Assembly (NCBI GenBank): GCA_014523595.1
Contig: JAATVN010000174.1
Location: 1-5,333, forward strand
Direction: 5' to 3'
Origin: Nitrososphaerales archaeon TH5888
Lineage (GTDB): Archaea > Thermoproteota > Nitrososphaeria > Nitrososphaerales > Nitrososphaeraceae
DNA: 5,333 nt
Numbering within the stretch: position 1 is the first letter of the stretch; every line of letters starts with the position of its first letter. Position numbers and translations under genes: made by a program. The notes below the pieces were generated by a model. The model ran no database searches. It had not been told where the DNA came from and worked only from the letters and a program-made list of their open reading frames with translations. Positions 5,034 to 5,333 of this stretch are shown piece by piece.

Positions 5034-5333
5034 ATGAGTTGTTCTGATGAGTATATATCACATACAGATACTCCAAACCTTATCCAAATCTCGCCTCTTA
5101 CCAAGGCAAAATTAAAGAAGGCAAAATACGGTGTTTACAATCATTCTGCAGTTGAACTTTGTCATTGGACAAAAAAGTCTTTCTCCAATGAAGGAACCTG
5201 TTATAAGCATAAATTCTATGGTATTTCAACTCATAGATGTATGGAAATGACGCCAACTGCCATGAATTGTGAAAATAGGTGTATTTACTGTTGGCGTCCA
5301 ACCGAATTTTATGATACTCTAGAAATGCCCGCA
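5034..5333 (+). CDS. taw1: 4-demethylwyosine synthase Taw1 (TYW1 family), N-terminal 100 residues
   Basis: Taw1 is a radical SAM enzyme that converts N1-methylguanosine at position 37 of tRNA-Phe to 4-demethylwyosine, using pyruvate as carbon donor. It is the first tricyclic step of wyosine synthesis in archaea and eukaryotes. The visible part runs to the window edge and holds both iron-sulfur sites. C43, C56 and C69 are spaced 13 and 13 residues apart, the pattern of the second [4Fe-4S] cluster. C79, C83 and C86 in CENRCIYCWRP form the CX3CX2C radical SAM motif. The segment CYKHKFYGISTHRCMEMTP is nearly diagnostic of the family. The ATG at 5034 leaves about 30 residues before the conserved block, a normal archaeal form without the flavodoxin domain of eukaryotic TYW1. 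The rest of the barrel lies beyond the window. Confidence 0.95.
   Translation, partial: MSCSDEYISHTDTPNLIQISPLTKAKLKKAKYGVYNHSAVELCHWTKKSFSNEGTCYKHKFYGISTHRCMEMTPTAMNCENRCIYCWRPTEFYDTLEMPA

Noticed and set aside
5098..5301. Minus-strand open frame of 67 codons
   Set aside because: It is antisense to the cysteine-rich conserved block of taw1, which explains the sequence fully.

Overview
The window looks like chromosomal DNA from an ammonia-oxidising archaeon of the Nitrososphaerota (Thaumarchaeota). The grounds are its low GC content (clearly AT-rich, roughly one third GC by eye), genes with short leaders behind TATA boxes about 30 nt upstream and no strong Shine-Dalgarno sequences, a tRNA-His split by a bulge-helix-bulge intron, an archaeal-type wyosine enzyme (Taw1), and a secreted HYR-domain protein. 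A soil lineage such as Nitrososphaera or Nitrosocosmicus would fit, but that is inference from style and not from a marker gene.

Layout, left to right. (1) Positions 1-789, minus strand: the N-terminal 263 codons of a secreted HYR-domain protein. It has a signal peptide, two Cys-paired HYR modules, then a perfect 39-bp tandem repeat encoding a 13-residue unit with one N-glycosylation sequon per copy. The gene runs off the left edge inside the repeat. (2) Positions 790-1137: a gap with the promoter of that gene and one doubtful 25-codon reading frame. (3) Positions 1138-1476, minus: a small DUF5655-like protein with a GTG start. (4) Positions 1633-2736, plus: a Ca2+/H+ antiporter of the CAX family. 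(5) Positions 2755-2826, plus: a 23-codon reading frame in the same frame as the next gene and ending directly against its start codon. (6) Positions 2827-3876, plus: a MurG-like GT-B glycosyltransferase. (7) Positions 3954-4056, minus: tRNA-His(GTG) with a 28-nt intron. (8) Positions 4109-4921, minus: a Nif3-family metalloprotein. (9) Positions 5034-5333, plus: the first 100 codons of Taw1, which runs off the right edge.

How the genes relate. No tight operon or defence system is visible. Most genes appear to have their own TATA box, with divergent pairs at 1476/1633 and 4921/5034. The only same-strand protein-gene pair close enough for shared transcription is the antiporter and the glycosyltransferase (90-bp gap), and their functions are not obviously linked. 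The HYR protein and the glycosyltransferase could both relate to the glycosylated cell surface, but this is only a thematic link. tRNA-His and Taw1 (which modifies tRNA-Phe) are also not functionally paired.

I did not find a new multi-gene system. The most rewarding places to look again are the sequon-bearing identical repeats, the in-frame TAA-ATG junction ahead of the glycosyltransferase, and the imperfect central helix of the tRNA intron.
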